NCBI GenBank assembly: GCA_904420205.1
Contig: CAJFUN010000043.1
Coordinates: 1-64,000 of the forward strand
Direction of reading: 5' to 3'
DNA from: Candidatus Parachristensenella avicola
GTDB lineage: Bacteria > Bacillota > Clostridia > Christensenellales > UMGS416
Length of the DNA: 64,000 nt
Below the pieces are notes generated by a model. That model saw only the letters and a program-made list of their open reading frames with translations. It was not told the DNA's origin and did no database searches. A program made the position numbers and the translations under genes. Below, one piece after another: positions 16,292-25,714 of the stretch (the first letter of the stretch is position 1; each line of letters starts with the position of its first letter).

Positions 16292-17836
16292 ATGCAGGAG
16301 ATTATCATTCCCATTGTCGTAGGATTGCTGGCACTGGCCGCCGGCGGTGTTGCTGGCTTTATGTATAGGAAGAATATCTCCGAGGCGCGGCTTGGCCGGG
16401 CCGAAGAGGTAGCAAGCAAGATTGTCGAGGACGCTCAGCTTGAGGCGGAAACCCTAAAGAAGGAAACCATCATCGAGGCTAAAGACGAAGTGCATAAGCT
16501 GCGGACGGAGCTGGACCGGGAGATCCGGGACCGCCGCAACGAGGTGCAGCGCTCTGAACGCCGGGTACAGCAAAAAGAGGATCAGCTGGACAAAAAGGCC
16601 GCAGGTCTGGAGAGCAAGGAGGACAAGCTCAACCGGATGCGCGAACAGACCGCCCAGCTGGAGGAGCGGGCTCAGGAGCTCTATCAGAAACAGCTGGCTG
16701 AATTGGAGCGGATATCCAATCTGACCAAAGAGGAGGCGCAAAGCGAGATTATGCAGCAGGCGGAGCGGGAAACCCGCCATGACTGCGCGCTGCTGATTCG
16801 CGATATTGAGCGGGAGACCAAGAACGAAGCCGATAAGCTGGCACGGAATATCATCACCGGCGCAATCCAGCGCTGTGCGGCCGACCATGTGGCGGAAAGC
16901 ACGGTATCTGTGGTGGCGCTGCCCAACGAGGAAATGAAGGGCCGGATTATCGGCCGGGAGGGCCGCAATATCCGCACGCTGGAGACGGCTACCGGCATTG
17001 ACTTCATTATCGACGATACGCCGGAGGCGGTGATCCTCTCTGGCTTTGATCCGGTTCGCCGAGAGATTGCCCGGCTGGCGCTGGAAAAGCTGGTTGTGGA
17101 CGGGCGGATTCACCCGGCTCGCATCGAGGAGATGGTGGTTAAAGCCCGCAAGGAAGTGGAAACCCAGATTCGCGAGGCCGGCGAGAGCGCGGTGTTCGAG
17201 GTCGGCGTTACCGGCGTGCATCCAGAGCTTGTCAAGATCCTGGGCCGGCTTCGCTACCGCACAAGCTATGGGCAGAACGTGTTGAAGCATTCCATTGAGG
17301 TCGCCCATCTGGCTGGCCTGATGGCGGCTGAGGTAGGGGCAGACGTACGCTTGGCTAAGCGGGCGGGCTTGCTCCACGATATCGGCAAGGCCATCGATCA
17401 CGAGGTTGAAGGCAGCCATGTGAAGATCGGTGTAGATCTGGCCAAGAAGTACCGCGAGCACAATGAAATCGTACACGCCATTGCGGCGCACCACAACGAT
17501 ATTGAGCCGCAATCCGCCATTGCCCTGCTGGTGCAGGCGGCCGACGCCATTTCCGGCGCAAGGCCCGGCGCAAGGCGGGAGACGCTGGAGAGCTACATCA
17601 AACGGCTGGAAAAGCTGGAGGAAATCGCCAACTCCTTTGAGGGTGTGGATAAGTCCTTTGCCATCCAGGCGGGGCGCGAAATCCGCATCGGCGTAATCCC
17701 CGAAAAGGTCGACGACGCAGGCATCGTGCTGATGGCTCGCGACATCGCCCATCGTATTGAATCGGAGATGGAATATCCCGGTCAGATCAAGGTTACGGTG
17801 CTGCGGGAAACCCGCGCCAGCGACCTAGCCAAATAA
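16292..17836 (+). CDS. rny: ribonuclease Y
   Basis: 514 residues. One N-terminal membrane helix (about 5-25), a long charged coiled coil to about residue 200, a KH domain ([17 protein letters not shown] near 212-228), then an HD domain with HDIGKAID near residue 362. RNase Y starts mRNA turnover in Firmicutes from a membrane position. Length matches the family (about 520). AAAGGAGGT precedes the ATG. It follows recA as in many Clostridia but has its own promoter and terminator. Confidence 0.97.
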   Translation: MQEIIIPIVVGLLALAAGGVAGFMYRKNISEARLGRAEEVASKIVEDAQLEAETLKKETIIEAKDEVHKLRTELDREIRDRRNEVQRSERRVQQKEDQLDKKAAGLESKEDKLNRMREQTAQLEERAQELYQKQLAELERISNLTKEEAQSEIMQQAERETRHDCALLIRDIERETKNEADKLARNIITGAIQRCAADHVAESTVSVVALPNEEMKGRIIGREGRNIRTLETATGIDFIIDDTPEAVILSGFDPVRREIARLALEKLVVDGRIHPARIEEMVVKARKEVETQIREAGESAVFEVGVTGVHPELVKILGRLRYRTSYGQNVLKHSIEVAHLAGLMAAEVGADVRLAKRAGLLHDIGKAIDHEVEGSHVKIGVDLAKKYREHNEIVHAIAAHHNDIEPQSAIALLVQAADAISGARPGARRETLESYIKRLEKLEEIANSFEGVDKSFAIQAGREIRIGVIPEKVDDAGIVLMARDIAHRIESEMEYPGQIKVTVLRETRASDLAK

Positions 17837-17850
17837 CGAACGGCATAAGC

Positions 17851-17880
17851 AAAAGGCAGGAGTTCCTGCCTTTTGTTTTT
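17851..17880 (+). terminator. rny terminator
   Basis: 10-bp stem 17851-17860 / 17865-17874 with loop AGTT, followed by GTTTTTTT. May also serve the convergent gene ending at 17906. Confidence 0.9.
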
Positions 17881-17905
17881 TTATCGGGGATTTTATCTGT
17901 ATGCG

Positions 17906-19054
17906 CTACAACGCCAGCAGCGCATACAGCCCCTCCTCATGGTTCAGCCCTTCCGCGCTCATCAGCCGATCGGCGTTATAATAAAACCGCGTATGCTCAA
18001 TGAGCCGGAAGGCGCCGGCCAATACGTCTGCCAGGTCGTCGTCTCCCTCATGGCGGGTCATGTAAGCCACTGATAGCAGGCGCAGCAAAGCATAGACGCC
18101 ACAGAAGGCTAAAAATTCGCCGCTAAAGCTAACCCGGTCGTCGGTAAAGGGGAAATCCTCATAGAAAATATGATTGACCAGAATGTGCTCAAAATGGCGG
18201 GGCCACAGTGGGAAGCGGGCGTCAAACTGGCGGCTGTCAGCGCAATAGCGCGCCAGCGCTTGGCCGGAAAGACCGGCAGCGCCGTATCGCTCCAAGGCGG
18301 CCGCGCCAAAATGCTGCATGCTGGGGCTGGAAGGCTCCAGCGCTTTCATCATGTTGCACAGCGAGGAAAGCGCTGCGGCCTTCGGTTTCGCCCCGGTTTC
18401 TGGTAGATGATGCTGTAAGCTGGCTGAGAGGCGGCGCGGTAGTTCCTCAGCGGAAGCGGATTCAAGCCGCATAAGATAAGCGCCCATGCGCAGCACGCGA
18501 TCCTGCAGCGGCGCGCTGCGATCTTGCAGCTGGCGAATACACGCCTCACGGATGGGCAGGCGGAACCCCCCGGCCGGATGGAGTACGGGGCGAGGCGGGC
18601 CCTGGATGGATCGCCGGATAAATTGAAGCGGCGCCTCCTGCGCCATAAGCAGCTCTATCACAGCTTCGCAGCTGTTGGAGCAGGCACTTTCCATGATGGC
18701 CTGACCATCCGCTTTTACGCTGCGGGGATAACACCGGCAAATACTGGCAAGCGCCTGCTCGCCACATTCCTTCTGCAGCATGCAGAGCCCATCGGTATCG
18801 TGCAGCGGGCAGTCGCCCAACCAGGTCGGGGAGATCAGGGCATATCGCTGGGGCGTGGGGTGGTCGGCCAAATGGAAAGCGCCATCCAGCCGAGCGCGCA
18901 GCGTGGGAGAGCAGGCCAGTCCCAGCAGCCGAAAATACTCCTCCTGCGTCAAGGAAATGCCCCATCCCATGCAGCAGCTGGTGCGGCAGCTGCCGCCTTT
19001 GCAATGGAAGCGAGCGTCATAATCGGGAACCCAAATTTCATGAACGGTTTCCAT
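17906..19054 (-). CDS. FliB-like lysine-N-methylase family protein
   Basis: 382 residues. Cys-rich N-terminus (FHCKGGSCRTSCCMGWG), then CPLHD, CMLQKECG and CRCYPR, the cysteine pattern of the FliB family whose founding member methylates flagellin lysines and which probably holds an Fe-S cluster. No flagellar gene is in the window, so the substrate may be another surface protein. The weak AAAGGTGA ribosome site before the ATG at 19054 suggests modest expression. Family call is good; the methylase activity is inferred. Confidence 0.75.
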   Translation of the reverse strand: METVHEIWVPDYDARFHCKGGSCRTSCCMGWGISLTQEEYFRLLGLACSPTLRARLDGAFHLADHPTPQRYALISPTWLGDCPLHDTDGLCMLQKECGEQALASICRCYPRSVKADGQAIMESACSNSCEAVIELLMAQEAPLQFIRRSIQGPPRPVLHPAGGFRLPIREACIRQLQDRSAPLQDRVLRMGAYLMRLESASAEELPRRLSASLQHHLPETGAKPKAAALSSLCNMMKALEPSSPSMQHFGAAALERYGAAGLSGQALARYCADSRQFDARFPLWPRHFEHILVNHIFYEDFPFTDDRVSFSGEFLAFCGVYALLRLLSVAYMTRHEGDDDLADVLAGAFRLIEHTRFYYNADRLMSAEGLNHEEGLYALLAL

Positions 19055-19086
19055 AGCGGCGTCACCTTTATCCTAGAATGGCCCTT

Positions 19087-19116
19087 ATTATATACGACGG
19101 CGCTGTGAAAAATCAA
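19087..19116 (-). promoter_or_regulatory. promoter of the FliB-like gene
   Basis: Minus-strand TTGATT (19116-19111), 18-base spacer, TATAAT (19092-19087); 33 bases before the start. Confidence 0.65.
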
Positions 19117-19130
19117 GGGCGCCGGACGCG

Positions 19131-19159
19131 AAAAACCCGCCCCATCGCGGCGGGTTTTT
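19131..19159 (-). terminator. terminator of the P-type ATPase gene
   Basis: 11-bp stem 19131-19141 / 19149-19159 with A5 and T5 flanks; located just after the ATPase stop on the minus strand. Confidence 0.87.
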
Positions 19160-19185
19160 GTATGATCAAGCCGTATGGCATTGCG

Positions 19186-21855
19186 TTAAAAGCGGTTGGG
19201 TCTGCCGGAAAGCTTCAGCGATAGCTTGCGAAGCAGGTCGGCCGGTATCACGAGAAAAGCCAGCGCTATGGCCAGCGCCAGGCTGGCCGGCGTCAAAGGC
19301 GTGGTCCGGAACAGCATCCCCCCATAATAGACCAGGGTTAGCTGGATCAGCATGACCAGCAGCATTATCCCAATAAAAGGCTTGTTGCGCCCGATGTGGG
19401 ATAGCAGGTTCATGCGGTGCGTGCGAGCGTTAAAGCTGTTAAACACCCCGCAGAAGATGAATAGCACGAAGAACGCCGTCAGGAAGTAAAGCGGGTCGGC
19501 CTCGTAGCGGAATAGGGAGCGGATAAGCGGCAGCTTCAAAAAGAGCGTGCACAGCGCCACGGAAAGCAGGCCGGTTATCACAATCTGGTGCACCATATAC
19601 CCGTTGAGAATGGGTTCGTCCCGGCGCTTGGGCGGCTCCCGCATGGAATCCTCCAGCGGGGGCTCGCCGGCAAAGGCTAAGCCGCCCAGCGTATCCATGA
19701 TCATATTGATCCATAGCATTTGGATGACGGTGACCGGCGTATCCACTCCGATGAAGGGCCCGATAATGGATACGCCCACCGCACAGAGATTCATGGTCAA
19801 CTGAAATACAATGAATTTGCGAATGCTTTTGAATATGGTACGGCCGTAGAGCACAGCCCGGGCGATAGAGGCGATATGGTTGTTCAAAATCACGATATCG
19901 CCCGCTTCTTTGGCAACCTCGGTGCCAGAGCCCATGGAAAACCCCACATCCGCCCGCTTTAGCGCCGGCGCGTCGTTGATGCCGTCTCCGGTCATGCCGG
20001 CTACCAGGCCCTGCTGCTGAGCTGCCCGCACCAAGCGGCTTTTATCGGCGGGCAGGGCGCGGGCAACCACCCGAAGATGAGGCAGATGCCGGGCCAGCGC
20101 TTCGTCGTCCATGGCGGCAAGCTGGGCGCTGGTGATGGCTTCGCCGCCCGGCTCCAGCAAGCCGGTCCGCCGGGCGATGGCCGTCGCAGTATCTAGGTTG
20201 TCGCCGGTAACCATGACGACCTGGATGCCGGCTTGGCGGATCTGCGCAATCGCCGGGGCGGCATCGGGCCGGAGGGCATCGCGGATGCAGGCCAGGCCAA
20301 TCAGGGTAAGCCCAGCGAACCGGCCGCCGGAGGAAAGCGGACGGGGGGAGACGGCTAAAGCCACGACACGCTCCATGTTCTGCGTATGTTCAGCCCAGGC
20401 TTCCCGCAGGCGCTGGAGATCCCCGGCGGGCTGAACCAAACCCTGAGCGTCATAATAGTGGGTGCAGGCGGGCAGCAGCTTCTCCGGAGCGCCTTTAACA
20501 AGGTACAGCGTCTCCGGTCCGGCAAGGTGGACGGCGGAGAATTTGTTGGCGCTGTCAAAGGGAACGCTGCCTGTTACGCGGTATGCAGGAGCCTTGCCGA
20601 AAGGCTGGGCTGCGGTATAGCTAAGAAGCGCCCGGTCCGTAGCGTTTCCGCCGATGGCCCGCCCGTCTGAAAGCGTGCTGGATGTGTTATACTGGCAGCT
20701 GAGCGCCACCAGACGATAGAGAGCAGGGCTGTTTCGCAGCTCAGCCGGGGTGCCGAAGGCCCGCCCCTGGCCATCCAAAAAATCCCCGACCTTCAGGCTG
20801 CCCTGGGTGAGGGTACCCGTCTTATCGGTAAAAAGGATATTGAGACTACCGCTTGTCTCGATGCCGACCAGTTTACGCACCAGCACGTGGTCTTTGAGCA
20901 TGCGCTTCATGTTGGAGGAAAGCACCACGGTAATCATCATGGGCAGCCCCTCAGGCACGGCGACGACCACCACGGTAATCCCCAAGGTTAGCGCGTGAAT
21001 GAAATATTCCAGCATCAGCGGCAGGTTGCGCAGCGCTTGGCCGATAGCCGCCATGTTGAAATTGTAATCCATAAATAGGGAATTGAATAGATCGGCCAGA
21101 AAGACGAGGATGGCAGCCATATAGCCCAGGCGGCTGATTGTGCGGGCCAGGCCGCTCAGGCGCAGTTTCAGCGGGCTTTCCCGCGTTTCTTCCTGCATCT
21201 GCTGGGCCATTTCCCCATAAAAGGTCGCGTCGCCTACGCGACAAACCCGCATGACGCCCTCGCCGGCGGCGACGGTGCAGCCCTGAAAAAGCTGGTCGGT
21301 GGCGGCCAGATCCCAACTTTGAGGGGCGCGGCCGGTTCCCGGGCGCTTTTCCGCCTCCTTGCTTTCGCCGTTGAGGGGGGATTGATCGACGGACAAGAGG
21401 CCGGAAAGCAGCACGCCGTCGGCAGGGACGCGCTCGCCGGCCTCCAGCAGTACGATGTCGCCGGTAACCACATCCCCAACGGCAATTTGTTCCAGCCGCC
21501 CTGAACGGCGAACGCGGCAGGCAACCTGCTCTGCGTCCTGCTGCAGGCGGATAAAGGCTGTTTCGCTGCCGTATTCCGATAAGGTGGAAATAAAGGTGGC
21601 CAGAAAAATGGCCAGGGCGATGCCGGCCGTCTCATACCAATCAAAATTGCGGAACATGAACAGTACGTTGATGGCCAGCACAATAAGCAGGATCTTGATG
21701 ACGGGATCGGAGAAGCTGGCCATAAACTGGGAGAAAAAGCCTTTGCGCTTTTTCTGGGTAATCCGATTCTCGCCGTACTGGGTTCGGCTAAGGAGGATCT
21801 CCTGGGGCGAAAGCCCCGGATCCACGGCGGTGGGGGAATATGCTCTTGCTTGCAT
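19186..21855 (-). CDS. P-type calcium-transporting ATPase (PMCA-like)
   Basis: 889 residues. P-type ATPase with about ten membrane helices. Phosphorylation site DKTGTLTQ at about residue 344; the PEGLP motif is in helix M4; hinge motif TGDGINDAP; and helix M6 has NMIMDTLGGLAFA, typical of Ca2+ pumps. It exports Ca2+ at the cost of ATP. The start at 21855 is chosen because AAAGGAG lies 7 bases upstream and the protein begins before the N-terminal cation-ATPase domain (LSPQEILLSRTQYGENR); an upstream extension to 22035 has no family similarity. It is divergent from the EndoQ-UvrD gene. Confidence 0.93.
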   Translation of the reverse strand: MQARAYSPTAVDPGLSPQEILLSRTQYGENRITQKKRKGFFSQFMASFSDPVIKILLIVLAINVLFMFRNFDWYETAGIALAIFLATFISTLSEYGSETAFIRLQQDAEQVACRVRRSGRLEQIAVGDVVTGDIVLLEAGERVPADGVLLSGLLSVDQSPLNGESKEAEKRPGTGRAPQSWDLAATDQLFQGCTVAAGEGVMRVCRVGDATFYGEMAQQMQEETRESPLKLRLSGLARTISRLGYMAAILVFLADLFNSLFMDYNFNMAAIGQALRNLPLMLEYFIHALTLGITVVVVAVPEGLPMMITVVLSSNMKRMLKDHVLVRKLVGIETSGSLNILFTDKTGTLTQGSLKVGDFLDGQGRAFGTPAELRNSPALYRLVALSCQYNTSSTLSDGRAIGGNATDRALLSYTAAQPFGKAPAYRVTGSVPFDSANKFSAVHLAGPETLYLVKGAPEKLLPACTHYYDAQGLVQPAGDLQRLREAWAEHTQNMERVVALAVSPRPLSSGGRFAGLTLIGLACIRDALRPDAAPAIAQIRQAGIQVVMVTGDNLDTATAIARRTGLLEPGGEAITSAQLAAMDDEALARHLPHLRVVARALPADKSRLVRAAQQQGLVAGMTGDGINDAPALKRADVGFSMGSGTEVAKEAGDIVILNNHIASIARAVLYGRTIFKSIRKFIVFQLTMNLCAVGVSIIGPFIGVDTPVTVIQMLWINMIMDTLGGLAFAGEPPLEDSMREPPKRRDEPILNGYMVHQIVITGLLSVALCTLFLKLPLIRSLFRYEADPLYFLTAFFVLFIFCGVFNSFNARTHRMNLLSHIGRNKPFIGIMLLVMLIQLTLVYYGGMLFRTTPLTPASLALAIALAFLVIPADLLRKLSLKLSGRPNRF

Positions 21856-21964
21856 AGGCGGCTCCTTTATCTTGTGTTTTGGGGAGGTTTGTACCAACTT
21901 ATGAGGGCTATGCGCAGGGCATACCGGAATTTGCGTACGTAAAATGGGAAATTCACCACGGCGC

Positions 21965-21993
21965 TTTTCAAGCGGGTTAAATTGGGATAAAAT
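21965..21993 (+). promoter_or_regulatory. weak candidate promoter for the EndoQ-UvrD gene
   Basis: TTTTCA (21965-21970), 17-base spacer, TAAAAT (21988-21993). The -35 is poor. Confidence 0.35.
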
Positions 21994-22052
21994 GCTAAGG
22001 AAAACAGGCGCAGGGCGCCGAATCCTGACGCGCATAAAGGAGGAGAAAGCGT

Positions 22053-25000
22053 TTGATCTGCGATCTACATATACATTCCAAATATTCCAGAGCCACCAGC
22101 GGGGAGTGCCTGCCGGAATATCTGGACCTGTGGGCGCGCCGCAAGGGGATCGGGCTGATTGGCACCGGTGACTTTACACATCCGGCTTGGCGGGCGCTGC
22201 TGAAGGAGACGATGGAACCCGCAGAAGAGGGGCTATACCGGCTGAAACCGGATAAACGGCTGCCCGACGGCACGGCGGGCGGACAATCTGCGCCTCGTTT
22301 TGTGATCACCGGAGAGATCAGCTCGATTTATAAGAAAAACGGACGCACCCGTAAAGTGCATAACGTGATTTTGCTACCATCGCTGGAGGCGGCGGAAAAG
22401 CTTGCCTTGCGGCTGGAAGCCATCGGTAATCTGCATTCCGACGGCCGGCCCATCCTGGGACTGGACAGCCGGGATCTGCTGGAGATTACCCTGGACGCCT
22501 GCCCAGAGGGCCTGCTGATTCCCGCGCACATTTGGACGCCGCACTTTTCCCTGTTCGGTGCGTTTTCAGGATTTGATACAATCGAGGAATGCTTTGAGGA
22601 TATGACGCCCTATATCCATGCCCTGGAGACGGGCCTTTCGTCGGATCCACCCATGAATTGGCGGCTTTCGGCGTTGGACGGCTACCGGCTGATCTCCAAT
22701 TCCGACGCCCATTCCCCGGCCAAGTTGGGAAGGGAGGCCAACCTCATCGAGATGGAATACAGCTATCATGCCCTTGCCCGTGCCCTTTCTGATCCACAGG
22801 ACCAATCATTCCGGGGGACGCTGGAATTTTTCCCGGAGGAGGGGAAATATCACCTGGATGGGCACCGCCCCTGCGGGCAGCAGCTGACGCCCGAGCAGAC
22901 GGAACAGGCTCAGGGACGCTGCCCTGCCTGCGGGCGGAAGATTACGATCGGCGTGCTACACCGGGTGGAGCAGCTGGCAGACCGGCCGGAGGGGTTTGTT
23001 CCGGAGCATGCGCCGGCCTTTGAGCGCTTGGTGCCGCTGCCGGAGATCATTGCCGCATCTACGGGGTTTACCGTTGCCAGCGCCCGGGTAACCCGGCAGT
23101 ATGAGGCCATGCTTCAGGCGCTGGGGCCAGAGTTTACCATCCTGCGGACATTACCGCTGGATGTGATTGAGCGGCCGGCAGGCCCCTGCGTTGCCGAGGG
23201 AATCCGGCGGGTGCGCGCCGGTCAGCTAACGCTGCTGGCCGGCTACGACGGGGAATACGGAAAGATAGAGATTCTCAATCCGGCGGAAATTAAGCAGCTC
23301 TCCGGGCAGATGAGCTTTTTGGGCGCGGCCGCGCCTTCCAAACGCGAGAAAAAGACGGCAGCGGTCCGAGCCGCGCCGGCTCGGCGGCAGGCGGAAACAC
23401 CGGAGACTGCGGCGCAGCAGCCTGAGACCGGCACGCTGGCCGGCCTGAATGAAGAGCAGCGTGCAGCGGTCACGGCTGGCGCGCGTGCGGTGGCTGTGGT
23501 TGCCGGCCCGGGTACGGGCAAGACCAAAACCCTGGTCGCCCGCATTCAGTATCTGGTGGAGCAGGGCGCGAACCCTGCGGGTATTACGGCGGTTACCTTT
23601 ACCAATCAGGCGGCAGGCGAGATGCGCCAGCGCCTGGAGGATGCGCTGGGTTCGGATCCGGTCCGGGCCATGACCATCGGCACCTTTCATGCCATCTGCC
23701 TGAAGCAGTTGACAGCGCAGCGCGGCCAGGTGATGCTTCTGGACGAGGGCGAGGCGCTGCTGCTGGCGGAAGAGACGGTGGAATCCTTGGGTGAAAAGTT
23801 ATCGCCCAGGGCGCTGTTGCAGGGGGTGTCGCGCTTTAAGAATGGCATGGATCCGGAGATCCCTATGGAGGCTGTCGAGGCTTATCAGCGGCGGCTGGCC
23901 GGCTATGGCGTCATGGATTTTGACGATCTACTGCTGGCGGGTTTGGATTCAGCCGCAGCGCCATTGGATGTATCCCATCTGCTGGTGGATGAATTCCAGG
24001 ACATGAACAGCACGCAATACCGCCTGATGCGCGCTTGGAGCGCCGCAGCCCAAAGCCTTTTTATCATTGGCGATCCGGATCAGGCGATCTATGGTTTCCG
24101 GGGAGCTGATTCCCAAAGCTTTGACCGGTTCTTTGCGGACTTCCCGGATGCGCAGATGATCCGGCTAAACCGTAACTACCGTTCGACGCCTCAGGTGCTG
24201 GGCTGCGCCCTGGCGGCCATTGCCGACAAAGGGCCGGAACAGGACAAGCGGCGGCTGATCCCCAGCCGGAAAGACGGCGCGCGGGTTCGGTGCCTTTCGG
24301 CCGGCGATGAATTCGGCCAGGCTCTTTTTGTAACCAAGGAAATCAACCGCATGACCGGCGGTATCGATATGCTGGACACCCATACCCTGGCCCGGGACAG
24401 TGTGCCGGATCAGGCAAGGAGCTTTTCGGACATCGCCCTGCTATACCGCACGCACCGGCAGGCGGAGATGCTCGAGAAGTGCTTGCGCCAGGAAGGCATC
24501 CCCTATACCGTGGCCGGACGGGACGACCTTCTGCAGCAGCAGGAGGCGCGCGGCGCGGCGGCATTCTTCCGCAGCCTGCTTTATCCCGGCGATCGGGCCG
24601 CGCTTATCACCTGCCTGCGTCAGGCGATGGGCGTAAAAAAGAAGGCGGCAGAATCCTACGCCGCCTTGGACACGGGAGAAGCGATCCCAGAAACGCTGGC
24701 CCAGGATCCGGGTATCCTGCGGTATGGCCAGCTGGCCCAAGCCTATGGGCCGCGCCTAGAGCAGGAGGCGCCCCAAAAGCTGCTGGCCGCATGGGCGCAG
24801 GACATGGGCTTAACGGCCAGCACTTCCATGGATCGGCTTATTCATATGGCCGTATTTGACGAGCGGATGGAACCATTCTTAAGGAAACTGGCCTTGGGCG
24901 GGGAACGCGACCTAGTCCGCAGCGCCCAAGCGACCTATCTTTCGGATGCGGTTTCGCTGATGACCTTGCACGGCGCTAAGGGGCTGGAGTACCCGGTAGT

Positions 25001-25238
25001 TTTCCTTTGCGGCGCCAATGAGGGATTGATCCCCTTGGAGGCACCGGGAAGGCGTGGGGATCCGGAGGAGGAAAGGCGGCTGTTCTATGTGGGCGTGACG
25101 CGGGCCAAGGAGGAGCTCATCGTGCTCAACTGGTCGGCGCCTTCGCCCTACCTGGCCCAGTTTCCAGCGGCGCTGATCAAACGGGGACGCGCTCAGGAAG
25201 GGCCGCAGCGGCAGGTCCGGCAGATCAGCTTTTTCTAA
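22053..25238 (+). CDS. EndoQ-like PHP nuclease fused to UvrD/PcrA-type helicase
   Basis: 1061 residues, two proteins in one. Residues 1-430: PHP domain with DLHIHSKYS, GTGDFTHP, HIWTPHFSLFG and SNSDAHSP metal-site motifs, plus a CPACG-type zinc site near residue 290, as in endonuclease Q, which nicks DNA 5' of uracil, hypoxanthine or abasic sites. Residues about 465-1061: SF1A helicase with Walker A GPGTGKTKT near residue 485, DEFQDMN, GDPDQAIYGFRG, TLHGAKGLEYPVVFLCG and FYVGVTRAKEEL. The fusion would couple incision at a deaminated base to strand unwinding. The role is inferred; domain calls are firm. Start ATG/TTG-type codon at 22053 has AAAGGAGG upstream. Confidence 0.88.
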   Translation: MICDLHIHSKYSRATSGECLPEYLDLWARRKGIGLIGTGDFTHPAWRALLKETMEPAEEGLYRLKPDKRLPDGTAGGQSAPRFVITGEISSIYKKNGRTRKVHNVILLPSLEAAEKLALRLEAIGNLHSDGRPILGLDSRDLLEITLDACPEGLLIPAHIWTPHFSLFGAFSGFDTIEECFEDMTPYIHALETGLSSDPPMNWRLSALDGYRLISNSDAHSPAKLGREANLIEMEYSYHALARALSDPQDQSFRGTLEFFPEEGKYHLDGHRPCGQQLTPEQTEQAQGRCPACGRKITIGVLHRVEQLADRPEGFVPEHAPAFERLVPLPEIIAASTGFTVASARVTRQYEAMLQALGPEFTILRTLPLDVIERPAGPCVAEGIRRVRAGQLTLLAGYDGEYGKIEILNPAEIKQLSGQMSFLGAAAPSKREKKTAAVRAAPARRQAETPETAAQQPETGTLAGLNEEQRAAVTAGARAVAVVAGPGTGKTKTLVARIQYLVEQGANPAGITAVTFTNQAAGEMRQRLEDALGSDPVRAMTIGTFHAICLKQLTAQRGQVMLLDEGEALLLAEETVESLGEKLSPRALLQGVSRFKNGMDPEIPMEAVEAYQRRLAGYGVMDFDDLLLAGLDSAAAPLDVSHLLVDEFQDMNSTQYRLMRAWSAAAQSLFIIGDPDQAIYGFRGADSQSFDRFFADFPDAQMIRLNRNYRSTPQVLGCALAAIADKGPEQDKRRLIPSRKDGARVRCLSAGDEFGQALFVTKEINRMTGGIDMLDTHTLARDSVPDQARSFSDIALLYRTHRQAEMLEKCLRQEGIPYTVAGRDDLLQQQEARGAAAFFRSLLYPGDRAALITCLRQAMGVKKKAAESYAALDTGEAIPETLAQDPGILRYGQLAQAYGPRLEQEAPQKLLAAWAQDMGLTASTSMDRLIHMAVFDERMEPFLRKLALGGERDLVRSAQATYLSDAVSLMTLHGAKGLEYPVVFLCGANEGLIPLEAPGRRGDPEEERRLFYVGVTRAKEELIVLNWSAPSPYLAQFPAALIKRGRAQEGPQRQVRQISFF

Positions 25239-25588
25239 TGGCGGCAGCATTTCAATCCAAGGCGGGGCTGGCCAATCCGGAAGGATGCGGAGCTTTCCCA
25301 TCGCCCGGCTTCCGTAAGTTTTAGGGTTACCCGCTCCGGGCAAAGATCGCTCCCAAAGGCGCGGGGATCCCCCGTTTCCGGGCCGGCTAGCGCGGCTGCC
25401 CTCCAAGCATCCGACGCAGGCAGCGCCGAATCGAGGGCGGCCGGGTGCCCTTTATCCGCAGGGCCGATTGCGAAAGCATAGATGCTGCGGGCATGCCGCA
25501 CTTTGGTAGGGCCATTTCGCTGGACAAGCGCGCTGGAAGCCGATTCATTGGCAGACAGAAAAAGCGGGCAGGAGATTGAACCTAGGAA
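25239..25588. other. 350 bases with no supported gene
   Basis: GC-rich spacer between the helicase and the TetR-controlled operon. A minus-strand open frame spans it but begins with TTG inside the promoter/operator region and has no ribosome site, so it is not called. Confidence 0.5.
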
Positions 25589-25640
25589 TTGACACAATGT
25601 CAGAATATGGTTATACTAAAAATGCTGACACCGTGTCAGC
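25589..25640 (+). promoter_or_regulatory. promoter with two palindromic TetR operators
   Basis: Consensus promoter: TTGACA at 25589-25594, 17-base spacer, TATACT at 25612-25617. Two copies of TGACA-N3-TGTCA: the first (25590-25602) overlaps the -35, the second (25626-25638, extended to a 17-base palindrome 25624-25640) covers the expected transcription start. Centres are 36 bases apart. Such palindromes are typical operators of TetR proteins, and a TetR gene ends this operon. Confidence 0.82.
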
Positions 25641-25714
25641 ATAAAGACGGCGAAGAACGCTTTGAGACGAATGCGCCCCCTTAAAAGGCGGGCGAAATAA
25701 AGGGAGGGAAAAGC

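Noticed and set aside
16454-17752. Antisense open frame of 432 codons opposite rny
   Set aside because: Shadow of rny, which shows all expected domains on the plus strand.
25235-25597. Minus-strand 120-codon frame after the helicase gene
   Set aside because: It starts with TTG inside the operator/promoter of the next operon, without a ribosome site, and matches nothing I know.
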